Assembly: GCA_963773665.1 (NCBI GenBank)
Contig: CAVZBZ010000002.1
Location: 310,001-374,000 of the forward strand
Origin: DATJLY01 sp963773665
GTDB taxonomy: Bacteria; Pseudomonadota; Alphaproteobacteria; ATCC43930; CGMCC-115725
DNA: 64,000 bases
Direction: 5' to 3'
Below are positions 30,269 to 38,479 of this stretch, one piece after another. The stretch's first letter is position 1; every line of letters begins with the position of its first letter. A program made the translations under genes and the position numbers. Under the pieces are notes generated by a model that was not told the DNA's origin, made no database searches, and saw only the letters and a list, made by a program, of their open reading frames with translations.

Positions 30269-30319
30269 TTTCAATGGTGAGCCCGGCGGGGCTCGAACCC
30301 GCGACCCCTTGATTAAAAG
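30269..30319. repeat. attR: 51-bp direct repeat inside intact tRNA-Lys
   Basis: Identical to 13919-13969. It forms the 3' half of the functional tRNA-Lys gene. The 92 bp before it (30177-30268) carry the GTGCATAC arm-like motif at 30206-30213. Confidence 0.9.
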
Positions 30320-30350
30320 TCAAGTGCTCTACCGGCTGAGCTACGGGCTC
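30275..30350 (-). tRNA. tRNA-Lys (anticodon UUU)
   Basis: The reverse strand starts GAGCCCGTAGCTCAGCCGGT and folds into a full cloverleaf: acceptor GAGCCCG/CGGGCTC, D arm with AGCTCAGCCGGTAGAGC, anticodon stem CTTGA/TCAAG around CTTTTAA, T arm GCGGGTTCGAGCCCCGC, and an encoded CCA. The anticodon is TTT. It is the integration target of the element and remains intact at the right junction. Confidence 0.97.
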
Positions 30351-30461
30351 CTGGGGGAGCCGCGGACCTTAGGGCCGGCATCGGGACCGGTCAATTCCGC
30401 GGCTGATCCGCGCCGCGCGCGGCGGCGTATTAACGCAGACGGCAACCACAGAACTTTCGCC

Positions 30462-30650
30462 ATGGGACTGGAATTCCGCGCCGACGCCGAGACAGCCGAA
30501 TCGCTGCGCGCCCGCGCCGAACGCTGCCGCGCGCTCTCGCGCGTGGCGGTGCTGCCGTTCGCGTACTACATGCTCGAAGGCCTGGCGCAACAGCTCGACG
30601 GCGAGGCGCGTCGCGCCGAAGCCGAGGCACCCCTGGAGCGCGCGCGCTAG
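30462..30650 (+). CDS. Small hypothetical helical protein, 62 residues
   Basis: The frame reads GLEFRADAETAESLRARAER, then CRALSRVAVLPFAYYMLEGL and AQQLDGEARRAEAEAP. The pattern L-R-A-R-A-E-x-C-R-x-L...L-x-x-LA-x-x-L-x-x-EA is typical of small unnamed Rhizobiales helical proteins. No good ribosome site is visible. It lies just outside the element. Confidence 0.5.
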   Translation: MGLEFRADAETAESLRARAERCRALSRVAVLPFAYYMLEGLAQQLDGEARRAEAEAPLERAR

Positions 30651-30899
30651 CGCAATTGTCGCGCCCGCGCGCGCCATGTTTTGCCGTGCGGGCGCACGGC
30701 CGATTTCTCTGCCCGCAACGTCTGCGGACATCCCGTGCTGCGAAGTTCGCGCGGTTGGCCTCTGCGCCATGTCCGCGCGCCGGTGCCGCTGTTACATTTT
30801 TTTGCACAAAAATATCCCGGATACATCATGGGATTACATTGAAGCGCTACACATCCGGCGTGGCTTCCTGGCACCGAACGACAACGAGGAACGCGCGCC

Positions 30900-31463
30900 A
30901 TGACCGAATTCGGGCTTTTGCTCGAGCACGAGATTCCGCGTCTCAGGCGCTATGCCCGCGCGCTGGCGCGGGATGCCTCGCGTGCCGACGATCTCGTGCA
31001 GAGCTGTCTCGCGCGCGCGCTGGCCAAATCGCATCTGTGGCAGCCCGGCACCGATCTGCGCGCGTGGCTCTTCACCATCCTGCATAATCAGCATGTGAAC
31101 GACGTGCGCCGCGCCGTGCGCGAGGGCATCAGCATCCCGGTCGACGATGTCGCACCCGTGCTGACGGCGCCATCGACCCAAGGCGCGGCGCTGCGGCTCC
31201 GGGATCTCGAGCGCGCGCTCGATCGCCTGCCCGAGGAGCAGCGCCAGGTGCTGCTGCTCGTCGGCCTCGAGGGGATGCGCTACGACGAAGTGGCGGGCGT
31301 GTTGAGCGTGCCGGTCGGCACGGTGCGCTCGCGCCTGTCGCGCGGCCGCGACATGCTGCGCCAGCTCATGGACCTGAAGCCGGCGCACGAGCCCGATGTG
31401 GGCGAGGGGCCGCGGCCGCGCGCCCATCGCACGCTCCCCGACGACGCGCTGCAGCAGATCTGA
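30900..31463 (+). CDS. ECF-type RNA polymerase sigma factor
   Basis: The 187-residue protein has region 2 (LLEHEIPRLRRYARALARDA, ADDLVQSCLARALAKSHLW, WLFTILHNQHVNDVRR) and region 4 (LPEEQRQVLLLVGLEGMRYD, VPVGTVRSRLSRGRDML). It lacks region 1.1 and 3, so it is an ECF sigma. No anti-sigma or phyR/nepR gene is adjacent. GAGGAA precedes the ATG. The 249 bp upstream include a T/A-rich promoter-like patch (30795-30840). A C-terminal tail of about 30 residues after region 4 is unusual and polar. Confidence 0.92.
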   Translation: MTEFGLLLEHEIPRLRRYARALARDASRADDLVQSCLARALAKSHLWQPGTDLRAWLFTILHNQHVNDVRRAVREGISIPVDDVAPVLTAPSTQGAALRLRDLERALDRLPEEQRQVLLLVGLEGMRYDEVAGVLSVPVGTVRSRLSRGRDMLRQLMDLKPAHEPDVGEGPRPRAHRTLPDDALQQI

Positions 31464-31464
31464 G

Positions 31465-32313
31465 TTAGCTTCCGGCGGCGGCGCGATGCGCTGCCGCCGG
31501 CGCGTTGCCGCCGGCGATGAGCTTCAGCGCTGCAAGCGTCAGGGCGTCGAGCATCGAGGCGACCGGCGGCGTGAGATTGAGCCCGGCGAAATCCAGGCGC
31601 GCGGACAGAACCGATCCGCCGCCTTGCGTCGCCGGCGAAGCGTCGGCCGCAGTCGCGGTGCTTCCGGCAAAACCGCTCGCGGCCTGCTCGATGCGGCCGC
31701 CGAGCATGCGGTAGATCGCGCCGACGCTGCGCGCGTGGCCATCGCTGTCGTAGAAAATTCCGGGATTGCTCGCCGCCGCATCGGGCAGGAGATCGGCGGC
31801 GCTGGCGCCGCCCTTGGTCTGGAGCGCCTTCAGGAACGAGGTCGCACCGGCGGCGCCGAGAAAATGCGCCATGTAGAGATCGGCGCGGCTGGCCGGGCGG
31901 CCGAGCGCGCGCTCGATCTCGCCCTTGTTGAGGTGCGCGTATTCGCCGGCGAGCGAGGACGCCAGGCTCGGGTCGTTCTTGAGCGCGAGGATGCGCTGGC
32001 GGACCGCGGGGTCGGAGACGGTGGGCTTGCCGGCGGCGTCGCTGCCGATCTGCTGCGCGAGCTGGCCGATGCCGTACTTCGCGCCAAATTGCCGCACCAT
32101 GTCGAGCCAGGTCGAATCGACGAACTGGAACAGGCCCGCGGCGCTGCCGCTGGCGGCCTTGGCGTCGGGTTTGAAGCCGCTCTCCTGCTGCGCCTGCGCC
32201 ATCAGGAGGCCGAAATCGGTCGAGGTCGCAAGGCTTGCCTGGCGGATGTTGCGCACGATCGCCGGGTCGACGGCCCGCGACAGGGCCGGGTAGGGATTGT
32301 TCGGCGCGGCCAT
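31465..32313 (-). CDS. Lytic transglycosylase-like protein (SLT fold)
   Basis: The 282-residue protein has the catalytic glutamate in LLMAQAQQESGFKPDAKAAS, followed by GSAAGLFQFVDSTWLDMVRQ, the goose-lysozyme/SLT pattern. A second conserved region, LYMAHFLGAAGATSFLKAL, matches the alphaproteobacterial variant. There is no signal peptide, so it may be exported with a secretion or flagellar system, or be cytoplasmic until lysis. It converges with the sigma factor at a distance of one base and diverges from the type I secretion genes. Confidence 0.85.
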   Translation of the reverse strand: MAAPNNPYPALSRAVDPAIVRNIRQASLATSTDFGLLMAQAQQESGFKPDAKAASGSAAGLFQFVDSTWLDMVRQFGAKYGIGQLAQQIGSDAAGKPTVSDPAVRQRILALKNDPSLASSLAGEYAHLNKGEIERALGRPASRADLYMAHFLGAAGATSFLKALQTKGGASAADLLPDAAASNPGIFYDSDGHARSVGAIYRMLGGRIEQAASGFAGSTATAADASPATQGGGSVLSARLDFAGLNLTPPVASMLDALTLAALKLIAGGNAPAAAHRAAAGS

Positions 32314-32458
32314 GACCGGCCGACACTAGGCGGAAATGGTTAATCGAAGGTGACGGGAACCGAAACATTCGAAGGCCCCTCGTCAATCTTCGTGAAGCTC
32401 CGTTAACGCCGCGCCCGCGATCCTCGGCGCCCGGCCGAACCGTCACCGAGGAGAATTC

Positions 32459-34171
32459 ATGAATTACAGACCCTCGAACCCGGTGAATGCGGCGTTGCGG
32501 GCGTGCCGTTCGGCGCTCGCGGTGGTCGCCGCCTTCAGCCTTGCGGGCAATCTTCTGACGCTCGCCTCGCCGCTCTACATGATGCAGCTGTTCGACAAGG
32601 TCCTGTCGAGCCGCAGCGGCGACACGCTCGTCATGCTGAGCATCATCACCGCCGTCGCGGTCGGCGTGCTCTGCCTGCTCGACGCGATCCGCTCGCAAGT
32701 GTTGGTGCGGATCGGCGGCTGGCTCGACGAGCGGCTCGGCCCCACCGTGTTCGGCGGCGCACTCACGCTGGCGCTCAAGAGCGATCCGTCGCGCGCGGCG
32801 CTGGCGCTTGCCGATCTCCAGGCGGTGCGCGGCTTTTTCACCGGCCCGGCGGTGCTGCCGCTGTTCGATGCGCCGTGGGCGCCGATCTTCGTCATCGCGC
32901 TGTTCGTCCTGCATCCGCTTTTGGGTCTCGTCGGTCTTGGCGGCGGAGTCGTGCTGCTCGGCCTCGCCGTGCTCAACGAATTCGCGACGCGCCATCCCCT
33001 CCGGCTCGCCAATGCCGCGACGCTCCGGACGCGCCAGCGCGCGGAAGCCGCGCTGCGCAACGCCGAGGTGATCCGCGCCATGGGCATGTCGGACGGCGTG
33101 ATGCGCATGTGGCGCAGCGAATTGGCCGAGACCAGCGAGGCGGTGCGCGACGCCGGCACGCGCGGCTCGGTCATTGTCGGCTGCTCGCGCTTCCTCCGCC
33201 TCATGCTGCAGATCGTGATCCTCGGCCTCGGCGCCTGGCTCGTCATCAAGGACGAGACCAGTCCGGGCGCGATATTCGCCTCGTCGTTCCTGCTGGCGCG
33301 CGCCTTGTCGCCGGTCGAGAACGCCATCGGCACCTGGAAGTCGCTGGTCGGCGCGCGGCTCGCATATCGCCGCCTCGTCGATCTTCTCGCCGACACCAGT
33401 TGGGCGAAGAAGGGCATGAAATTGCCGGCGCCCGAGGGCACGCTCTCGGTCGATCGCGTCAGCTACATTCCGCCGGGCGCCGACGAGCCGACCTTGCGCG
33501 GCGTGTCGTTCGCGCTCATGCCGGGCGAGGTGCTGGGTGTCGTCGGTCCGTCCGCCGCCGGGAAATCGACGCTCGCGCGGATCATCGCCGGAACCTGGCG
33601 GCCCACGGCCGGCAAGGTGCGGCTCGACAATGCCGACATCGCGGTCTGGCATGCCTCGGGCGGCTCCGGCCATATCGGCTACCTGCCGCAGGACATCGAG
33701 CTGTTCGCCGGCACGGTGCGCGACAACATCGCGCGGCTGGGTGCTGCCGAACCCGACAAGGTGATCGAGGCGGCGCAGCTTGTAGGTTTGCACGACTCGA
33801 TCATGAGCCTGCCGGCCGGCTACGACAGCGAGATCGGCGATGGCGGCGTCAAGCTTTCGGGGGGCTTGCGCCAGCGCATTGCCTTGGCGCGCGCGGTGTT
33901 CGGCCGGCCGCGCCTCGTCTTGCTCGACGAGCCCAATGCGAGCCTCGACCAGGACGGCGACGAGGCGCTGCACGGGGCGATCCTCAAACTGAAGCGCTAC
34001 GGCGCGACGGTGGTGATCGTCGCGCACCGTCCGAGCATCCTCGGCCTTGCCGACAAGCTTCTCGTCCTGCGCAACGGCATCGTCGAGCTGTACGGCAATC
34101 GCGCCGACGTGATCGGCAAGCTCAACCCGCCGCACCGCCAGGCGGTGCCGCTGCAAAAACAGTCGGCCTGA
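32459..34171 (+). CDS. Type I secretion ABC transporter/permease (PrtD/HasD-like)
   Basis: The 570-residue fused membrane-ATPase subunit has an N-terminal exporter domain with six helices (LTLASPLYMMQLFDKVLSSR is the standard first-loop motif). The ATPase has Walker A GPSAAGKST (near 362), signature LSGGLRQRIALARA (near 466) and Walker B LVLLDEPN (near 487). It would export an unfolded protein from the cytosol directly outside with the adaptor at 34188 and an outer-membrane TolC. GAGGAG precedes the ATG. No RTX-type substrate gene is in the window. Confidence 0.95.
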   Translation: MNYRPSNPVNAALRACRSALAVVAAFSLAGNLLTLASPLYMMQLFDKVLSSRSGDTLVMLSIITAVAVGVLCLLDAIRSQVLVRIGGWLDERLGPTVFGGALTLALKSDPSRAALALADLQAVRGFFTGPAVLPLFDAPWAPIFVIALFVLHPLLGLVGLGGGVVLLGLAVLNEFATRHPLRLANAATLRTRQRAEAALRNAEVIRAMGMSDGVMRMWRSELAETSEAVRDAGTRGSVIVGCSRFLRLMLQIVILGLGAWLVIKDETSPGAIFASSFLLARALSPVENAIGTWKSLVGARLAYRRLVDLLADTSWAKKGMKLPAPEGTLSVDRVSYIPPGADEPTLRGVSFALMPGEVLGVVGPSAAGKSTLARIIAGTWRPTAGKVRLDNADIAVWHASGGSGHIGYLPQDIELFAGTVRDNIARLGAAEPDKVIEAAQLVGLHDSIMSLPAGYDSEIGDGGVKLSGGLRQRIALARAVFGRPRLVLLDEPNASLDQDGDEALHGAILKLKRYGATVVIVAHRPSILGLADKLLVLRNGIVELYGNRADVIGKLNPPHRQAVPLQKQSA

Positions 34172-34187
34172 CGCAGGAGGGAGTCCC

Positions 34188-35522
34188 ATGAGCCTCGTCA
34201 CCTACGAAGGCAGCGTTACGCCGGTTCCGGCGACGCCCCTTGCGCGCTGCCGCCGGCTCGTCTTTGCCGGCGGCGCGCTCGTCGGCGTGTTCGTTCTCGG
34301 CTTCGGCGTCTGGGCCGCGCTCGCGCCGCTCGAAAGCGCGGTGGTGGCGCCCGGCACCGTGGTCTCGGATTCGCATCGCAAGACGGTGCAGCATCTCGAG
34401 GGCGGGATCATCAAGGACATCCTCGTGCAGGACGGCGACGAGGTGAAGGCGGGACAGACCCTGATCCGCCTCGACGACACCAAGGCGCGCACCACGTACG
34501 CCACCGACCAGGGCGAGCTTTGGGACGCGCGCGCGGCCGAGGCGCGGCTCATCGCCGAGCGCGACGAGGCGGACACGATCGCCTTCCCCGACGATCTCCT
34601 CGCGCACCAAGGCGAACCGGCGGTGGCGCAGGCGATCGCGGGCCAGCGGAAAATCTTCGATTCGCTGAAGCTCCTCGAGACTTCCAAGGTCGATGCGATC
34701 CACGAGCGCATCAACCAATCGCGCGCGGAAATCACCGGGCTGCAGGCGGAAACGGCGGCCGACGAGCGCCGCGGCGCGCTCCTCAACGAGGAGATCGCCA
34801 GCGTGAGCGCCCTCGTCGAGCAGGGGCTCGAGCGCAAGCCGCGCCTCCTCGAGCTGCGCCGCCAGCTTGCCGACACGCAGGGCAAGCAGGGCGACATGCT
34901 GGCGCAGATCGCGCGCGCCAAGGAGACGATCGCCGAAGCCGAGGTCAACATCCTCAGCCTCAAGAACGACGACCAGAAGCGCGCGGCCGACGAGCTGCGC
35001 GACACGCAGCGCAAGCTGCACGAGCTAGATGAATCGACGCAGGCAGCCGCCGCTGTGCTGGCCCGCACCGAGGTCAAGGCGCCCGAGGACGGCACCGTCA
35101 CCGATCTGCGCGTCCATACGCCCGGCGGCGTGGTCAATCCCGGCGAGGCGATGCTGGATCTCGTGCCGAAGGCCGACCGTCTCGTGATCGAGGCCGAGGT
35201 GCGGCCCGTCGATATCGACCGGCTGCGCGAGGGACTTGCGGCGGAAGTGCGGCTCTTGCCGTACCGCACGCGGCGCACGCCGCCGCTCGATGCCTCCGTG
35301 ACCTATGTCTCGGCCGATCAGCTCGTCGACAAGAATACGCACAACACCTATTTCGCGGTGAAGCTCGCGATCGACCCGCAGCAGCTCAAGGACCGGACCG
35401 ACGTGTCGCTCATCCCCGGCATGCCGGCCGAGGCGATGATCCGCACCGGCAAGAGCACGGTCGCGCTCTACGCGCTGTCGCCGCTGTTCGACAGCTTCCA
35501 TCGCGCCTTCAGGGAGAAGTAG
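34188..35522 (+). CDS. HlyD-family periplasmic adaptor of type I secretion system
   Basis: The 444-residue protein starts with a short cytoplasmic tail and one membrane helix (LVFAGGALVGVFVLGFGVWA, about 24-43). A split lipoyl/barrel-sandwich domain (VVAPGTVVSDSHRKTVQHLE, later VKAPEDGTVTDLRVHTPGGV) flanks a long coiled coil (about 170-290). A beta-barrel at the end completes the PrtE/HasE-type adaptor. It is 16 nt after the ABC gene and forms an operon with it. Confidence 0.94.
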   Translation: MSLVTYEGSVTPVPATPLARCRRLVFAGGALVGVFVLGFGVWAALAPLESAVVAPGTVVSDSHRKTVQHLEGGIIKDILVQDGDEVKAGQTLIRLDDTKARTTYATDQGELWDARAAEARLIAERDEADTIAFPDDLLAHQGEPAVAQAIAGQRKIFDSLKLLETSKVDAIHERINQSRAEITGLQAETAADERRGALLNEEIASVSALVEQGLERKPRLLELRRQLADTQGKQGDMLAQIARAKETIAEAEVNILSLKNDDQKRAADELRDTQRKLHELDESTQAAAAVLARTEVKAPEDGTVTDLRVHTPGGVVNPGEAMLDLVPKADRLVIEAEVRPVDIDRLREGLAAEVRLLPYRTRRTPPLDASVTYVSADQLVDKNTHNTYFAVKLAIDPQQLKDRTDVSLIPGMPAEAMIRTGKSTVALYALSPLFDSFHRAFREK

Positions 35523-36021
35523 GCGCACCCCGCCGCGGCGCGATGGCGCGCTCCTCGCTCGCGATCCGCCAGGAGAGGAGCACGGCATTGGCCGCGCTGA
35601 AGGCGAGCGCGATCCGCCACGCGCCGAAGGCCAATGGCAGAAGCGCGATCTCGCATACGACCACGGCATAGATCGGGTGTCGCAGGAAGCGGTAGGGGCC
35701 GCTCCGCACCAGCGGCGCCCCCGGCAGCGTGATGATCCGCGTCGTCCAATATGGGCCGAGGCTCGCGATCGCCCAGAAGCGCACGAGCTGGAGCGCCGCA
35801 TAGGCCGAGATGAGCCACGGATCGGGTGCATCATCGGCCGGCACGAACAGCAGGATCGCGCCGAGCCATAGCGCGTGCAGCGCCACGATCAGCGGATAAT
35901 GCGCGCGTCCCCGTTCGACCGCGCCGCGGCGCAGAAGAGTGCGCGCGTTGCGGCGCGACAGCGCCAGCTCGCCGATCCGCTCCGCCGCGATGAGCGCCAC
36001 CGCGATCGCGACGGGGCTCAT
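35509..36021 (-). CDS. Isoprenylcysteine carboxyl methyltransferase (ICMT)-type membrane methyltransferase
   Basis: The 170-residue protein has four to five membrane helices and the ICMT core: RFWAIASLGPYWTTRIITLP, LVRSGPYRFLRHPIYAVVVC and an E-x-x-x-L-P segment after it. Next to type III polyketide synthases this family (BpsB in Bacillus) O-methylates alkylpyrones or alkylresorcinols. Its start overlaps the polyketide synthase stop by ATGA, so the two are one operon. A tail of 14 nt overlaps the end of the HlyD gene. Confidence 0.85.
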   Translation of the reverse strand: MSPVAIAVALIAAERIGELALSRRNARTLLRRGAVERGRAHYPLIVALHALWLGAILLFVPADDAPDPWLISAYAALQLVRFWAIASLGPYWTTRIITLPGAPLVRSGPYRFLRHPIYAVVVCEIALLPLAFGAWRIALAFSAANAVLLSWRIASEERAIAPRRGAPTSP

Positions 36022-37073
36022 CCCGGCGCGTCGAGCAGCAGCATGCCGGCGGTGAAGCCGGGCCCCAGCGCGGTCAGCAGCATGCGCCCCTCGGCGCCCG
36101 AGCGCAGCACGCGCTCCAGCACGAACAGCACCGTCGGCGCCGACATGTTGCCGTAATCGCTGAGCACGCCGCGCGCGCTGTCGAGCGCGCCGGCGGCAAG
36201 GTCGAACGCGGCTTCGAGCGCCGTGACCACCTTGGCGCCGCCGGGATGGCAGACGAAGTGACGGATATCGCCGAGGCCAAGTCCCTCGCGGCGCAAGAAT
36301 CCGGTCACGACCGCGCCCAGGTCGCGCTCGACGAGCGACGGGATGTCGCGCGAGAAGATTGCCTTCAGGCCATCCTCGGCCACGTCCCAGCCCATGATGT
36401 CGAGCGAGTGCGGCCAGGTATGCTCGCCCGCGGCACCCAGCGCCGGGCCGCGGCCGCTCGTCGAGATCGCCGCCGCCACGGCGCCGTCGCCGAAGAGAGC
36501 GGTCGCGACAAGATTGCTCTTCGAGATATCGTGTTTGCGGAACGACAGGGCGCACAGCTCGACGACCAGGAAAAGGATGCGGCTCCCGGGTGCTGCGCGG
36601 GCCAGCTCGCCAGCGCGCGCGAGGCCGATGACGCCGCCGGCGCAGCCCAATCCGAACACCGGCAGCCGCCGCACGTCGCTCCTGAGGCCGAGCCGCCCCG
36701 CCAGCACCGCATCGAGGCTCGGCGTCGCGATCCCGGTGGTCGAGACGCACACCACGGCATCGATGTCGCGCGGCGCAAGGCGCGCCTCGTCGAGGGCACG
36801 GCGCGCCGCCTTTTCGAGGAGCCGCGTCGCGTGCTCGAGATAAAGGGCGTTGCGCTCGACCCAGCCATGCGGGCTCTCGTACCATTCGATCGGCACGCAG
36901 GAATAGCGCCGCTCGATCCCGGCATTGGCGAACACCGGCATCAGCCGGTCGAGCTCGCCCTTCGCCGCCCCGCCGAAGATGGCCCGGGCGCGCTCGGCGA
37001 CCTCCTTCTGGCCCAGCGCATAGGGCGGAACGGATGTCGCGAGCGACAGAAGGCGTGGCGTGGCGATCGTCAC
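36018..37073 (-). CDS. Type III polyketide synthase (chalcone/stilbene synthase family)
   Basis: The 351-residue protein has the catalytic triad C144 (VFGLGCAGGVIG), H276 (RHFVCHPGGAK) and N309 (SDYGNMSAPT). It condenses malonyl-CoA onto an acyl starter. The companion ICMT-type methyltransferase suggests O-methylated alkylpyrone or alkylresorcinol lipids. The starter and ring chemistry cannot be read from sequence. First gene of a two-gene reverse operon; the 132-bp gap to the DUF502 gene would hold its promoter. Confidence 0.93.
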   Translation of the reverse strand: MTIATPRLLSLATSVPPYALGQKEVAERARAIFGGAAKGELDRLMPVFANAGIERRYSCVPIEWYESPHGWVERNALYLEHATRLLEKAARRALDEARLAPRDIDAVVCVSTTGIATPSLDAVLAGRLGLRSDVRRLPVFGLGCAGGVIGLARAGELARAAPGSRILFLVVELCALSFRKHDISKSNLVATALFGDGAVAAAISTSGRGPALGAAGEHTWPHSLDIMGWDVAEDGLKAIFSRDIPSLVERDLGAVVTGFLRREGLGLGDIRHFVCHPGGAKVVTALEAAFDLAAGALDSARGVLSDYGNMSAPTVLFVLERVLRSGAEGRMLLTALGPGFTAGMLLLDAPG

Positions 37074-37205
37074 TGGCGGCTTCTTTCCTGGGCGGTTAGA
37101 GTGGAGCGCACGTAAACCGCACGCGACAAACCTAAGCGAAGCGCCTTCCCCGCGGGATCACGTCTTCGCCAGGGCGCGCGCCGCCCCGCTCCGCAATCAT
37201 ATCGC

Positions 37206-37922
37206 ATGCAGGCACAGCCCCCCTCATCCCTTCTTCCGCCGCGGCGCAAGCGCCACACGATGATGGAACGGCTGCGCGCCTATTTCATCGCCGGCATCCT
37301 CGTCACCGGGCCGATCGCGCTGACGCTCTACCTCACCTGGACCTTCATCCACTTCATCGACGACACGGTGGGCGGACTTCTGCCCCGGCAATACAACCCT
37401 GCGACATATGTGCCGGTTCCGGGTCTCGGACTCGTGATCGCCGTGGCCGGGCTGACGCTCGTCGGCGCGCTCGCAGCGGGGTACCTGGGGCGTCTATTCG
37501 TGCTGCTCAGCGAGCGCATCATGGCGCGCATGCCGGTGGTGCGCGGCATCTATGGCGCGGCCAAGCAGATCTTCGAGACCGTGCTCGCGAAGCAGAGCAA
37601 CACCTTCCGCGAGGTGGTGCTGATCGAATGGCCGCGCCCGGGCATGTGGACGATCGGCTTCGTCACGGTGCAGCCCGAGGGCGAGATCCGCGACCATGTC
37701 GGCGCCGATACGGTCGCGGTCTATGTGCCGACCACGCCCAACCCGACCTCGGGCTATCTCATGTTCGTGCGGCGGCGCGATCTCCTGACCCTGCCGATGA
37801 CGGTCGAGGAGGGGGTGAAGTACGTCCTCTCCGGCGGCATCGTGTCGCCGCCCGCGCGTCCGGCCGCGCCGCCCGAGGCAGTGACCCGCCCGGTCATCGA
37901 AGCGGCCGAGCCGCGGCACTAG
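37206..37922 (+). CDS. DUF502 membrane protein
   Basis: The 238-residue protein has two membrane helices (YFIAGILVTGPIALTLYLTW, and LGLVIAVAGLTLVGALAAGY). The DUF502 signatures are RMPVVRGIYGAAKQIFETVL and the C-terminal VPTTPNPTSGYLMFVRRRD. Bacterial and plant relatives are inner-membrane proteins of unknown role. The start at 37206 lacks a clear ribosome site; the Met-Met at 37260-37265 is a possible true start. A proline-rich tail follows the domain. Confidence 0.88.
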   Translation: MQAQPPSSLLPPRRKRHTMMERLRAYFIAGILVTGPIALTLYLTWTFIHFIDDTVGGLLPRQYNPATYVPVPGLGLVIAVAGLTLVGALAAGYLGRLFVLLSERIMARMPVVRGIYGAAKQIFETVLAKQSNTFREVVLIEWPRPGMWTIGFVTVQPEGEIRDHVGADTVAVYVPTTPNPTSGYLMFVRRRDLLTLPMTVEEGVKYVLSGGIVSPPARPAAPPEAVTRPVIEAAEPRH

Positions 37923-37923
37923 T

Positions 37924-38412
37924 CTAATTACAGGCGGCGGCGAAGATCGGCGCGCCGGACACGTTCGGCTTGGTGATCAAATGCGCCGGCAGCTTGTCGC
38001 CGAACGGCTGACCCGTGCTCTGGTCTTGCAGCCATACCGCGGCGTCGCACTGCGCGCTCCTTTGCCCCTTGGCCAGGTAGCTCGTGCCGGCACGCAGCGT
38101 CGCCTGGAGCGGCACGGTCGCGTAGGCGACCGCGCCGTTATATTCCACGCCCAACGTATGCTGACCGGGCGGCAGCACGATTTTGTCGAAATCGAGGGCG
38201 AAGACCGGCTGACCGTCGACGGTGACGACGCGGGTGTCGCCATCCGGGTCGCCGCCGGAGGGCGGATTGTCGCTCATGCTGACCGTCGCGCCGGTCGCGC
38301 CGGTGAGGCCGGGCGGCGACTGATACCAGGAGGAGCGGGCAGTGCCGCAGCTCCAGAGCATCGCAGCGAGGACAATGAGGACGGGTAGCCGCAACGCCGT
38401 TGCTTCGTTCAT
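37924..38412 (-). CDS. Hypothetical lipoprotein, 162 residues
   Basis: The signal NEATALRLPVLIVLAAMLWS then Cys ends in a lipobox-like LWSC (C22). The mature protein is beta-rich with a YNGAVAYATVPLQATLRAGT stretch and PPGQHTLGVEY, the pattern of DUF2846/PEGA-like domains that bind envelope components. Three Cys remain in the mature chain. It stands alone between DUF502 and recG. Confidence 0.75.
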   Translation of the reverse strand: MNEATALRLPVLIVLAAMLWSCGTARSSWYQSPPGLTGATGATVSMSDNPPSGGDPDGDTRVVTVDGQPVFALDFDKIVLPPGQHTLGVEYNGAVAYATVPLQATLRAGTSYLAKGQRSAQCDAAVWLQDQSTGQPFGDKLPAHLITKPNVSGAPIFAAACN

Positions 38413-38479
38413 ATAGGTATTGCCCCTTCAACCAAGCAAGCGACGATATTCCATCGCCGGGTTTCCCGGCAAGCGGGTG

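Larger units (their letters stand above)
13919..30319 (+). mobile_element. Integrative element in tRNA-Lys, satellite- or cryptic-prophage-like
   Basis: Perfect 51-bp direct repeats (13919-13969 and 30269-30319) mark the ends; one unit plus the interior is 16,350 bp. Contents in order: tyrosine integrase, AlpA-like HTH, primase-like Toprim protein, DUF3987 protein, leader/inverted-repeat locus, small unknown genes, divergent putative repressor, large polyvalent-type proteins, Dam methylase, unknown genes, serine recombinase and HNH-like protein. Nearly all replication, late-type and tail-end genes run in one direction with ATGA overlaps. No capsid, portal, terminase, lysis or conjugation gene is visible. 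The DNA is visibly less GC-rich than its flanks. The 363 bp from 13797 to 14159 hold no gene: they contain attL, putative integrase arm sites and a promoter-region palindrome. Confidence 0.9.

Noticed and set aside
31280..34201. 973-residue reverse open frame opposite the type I secretion ABC gene
   Set aside because: Arg/Ala/His-rich antisense shadow without any domain; the forward genes have all family motifs.
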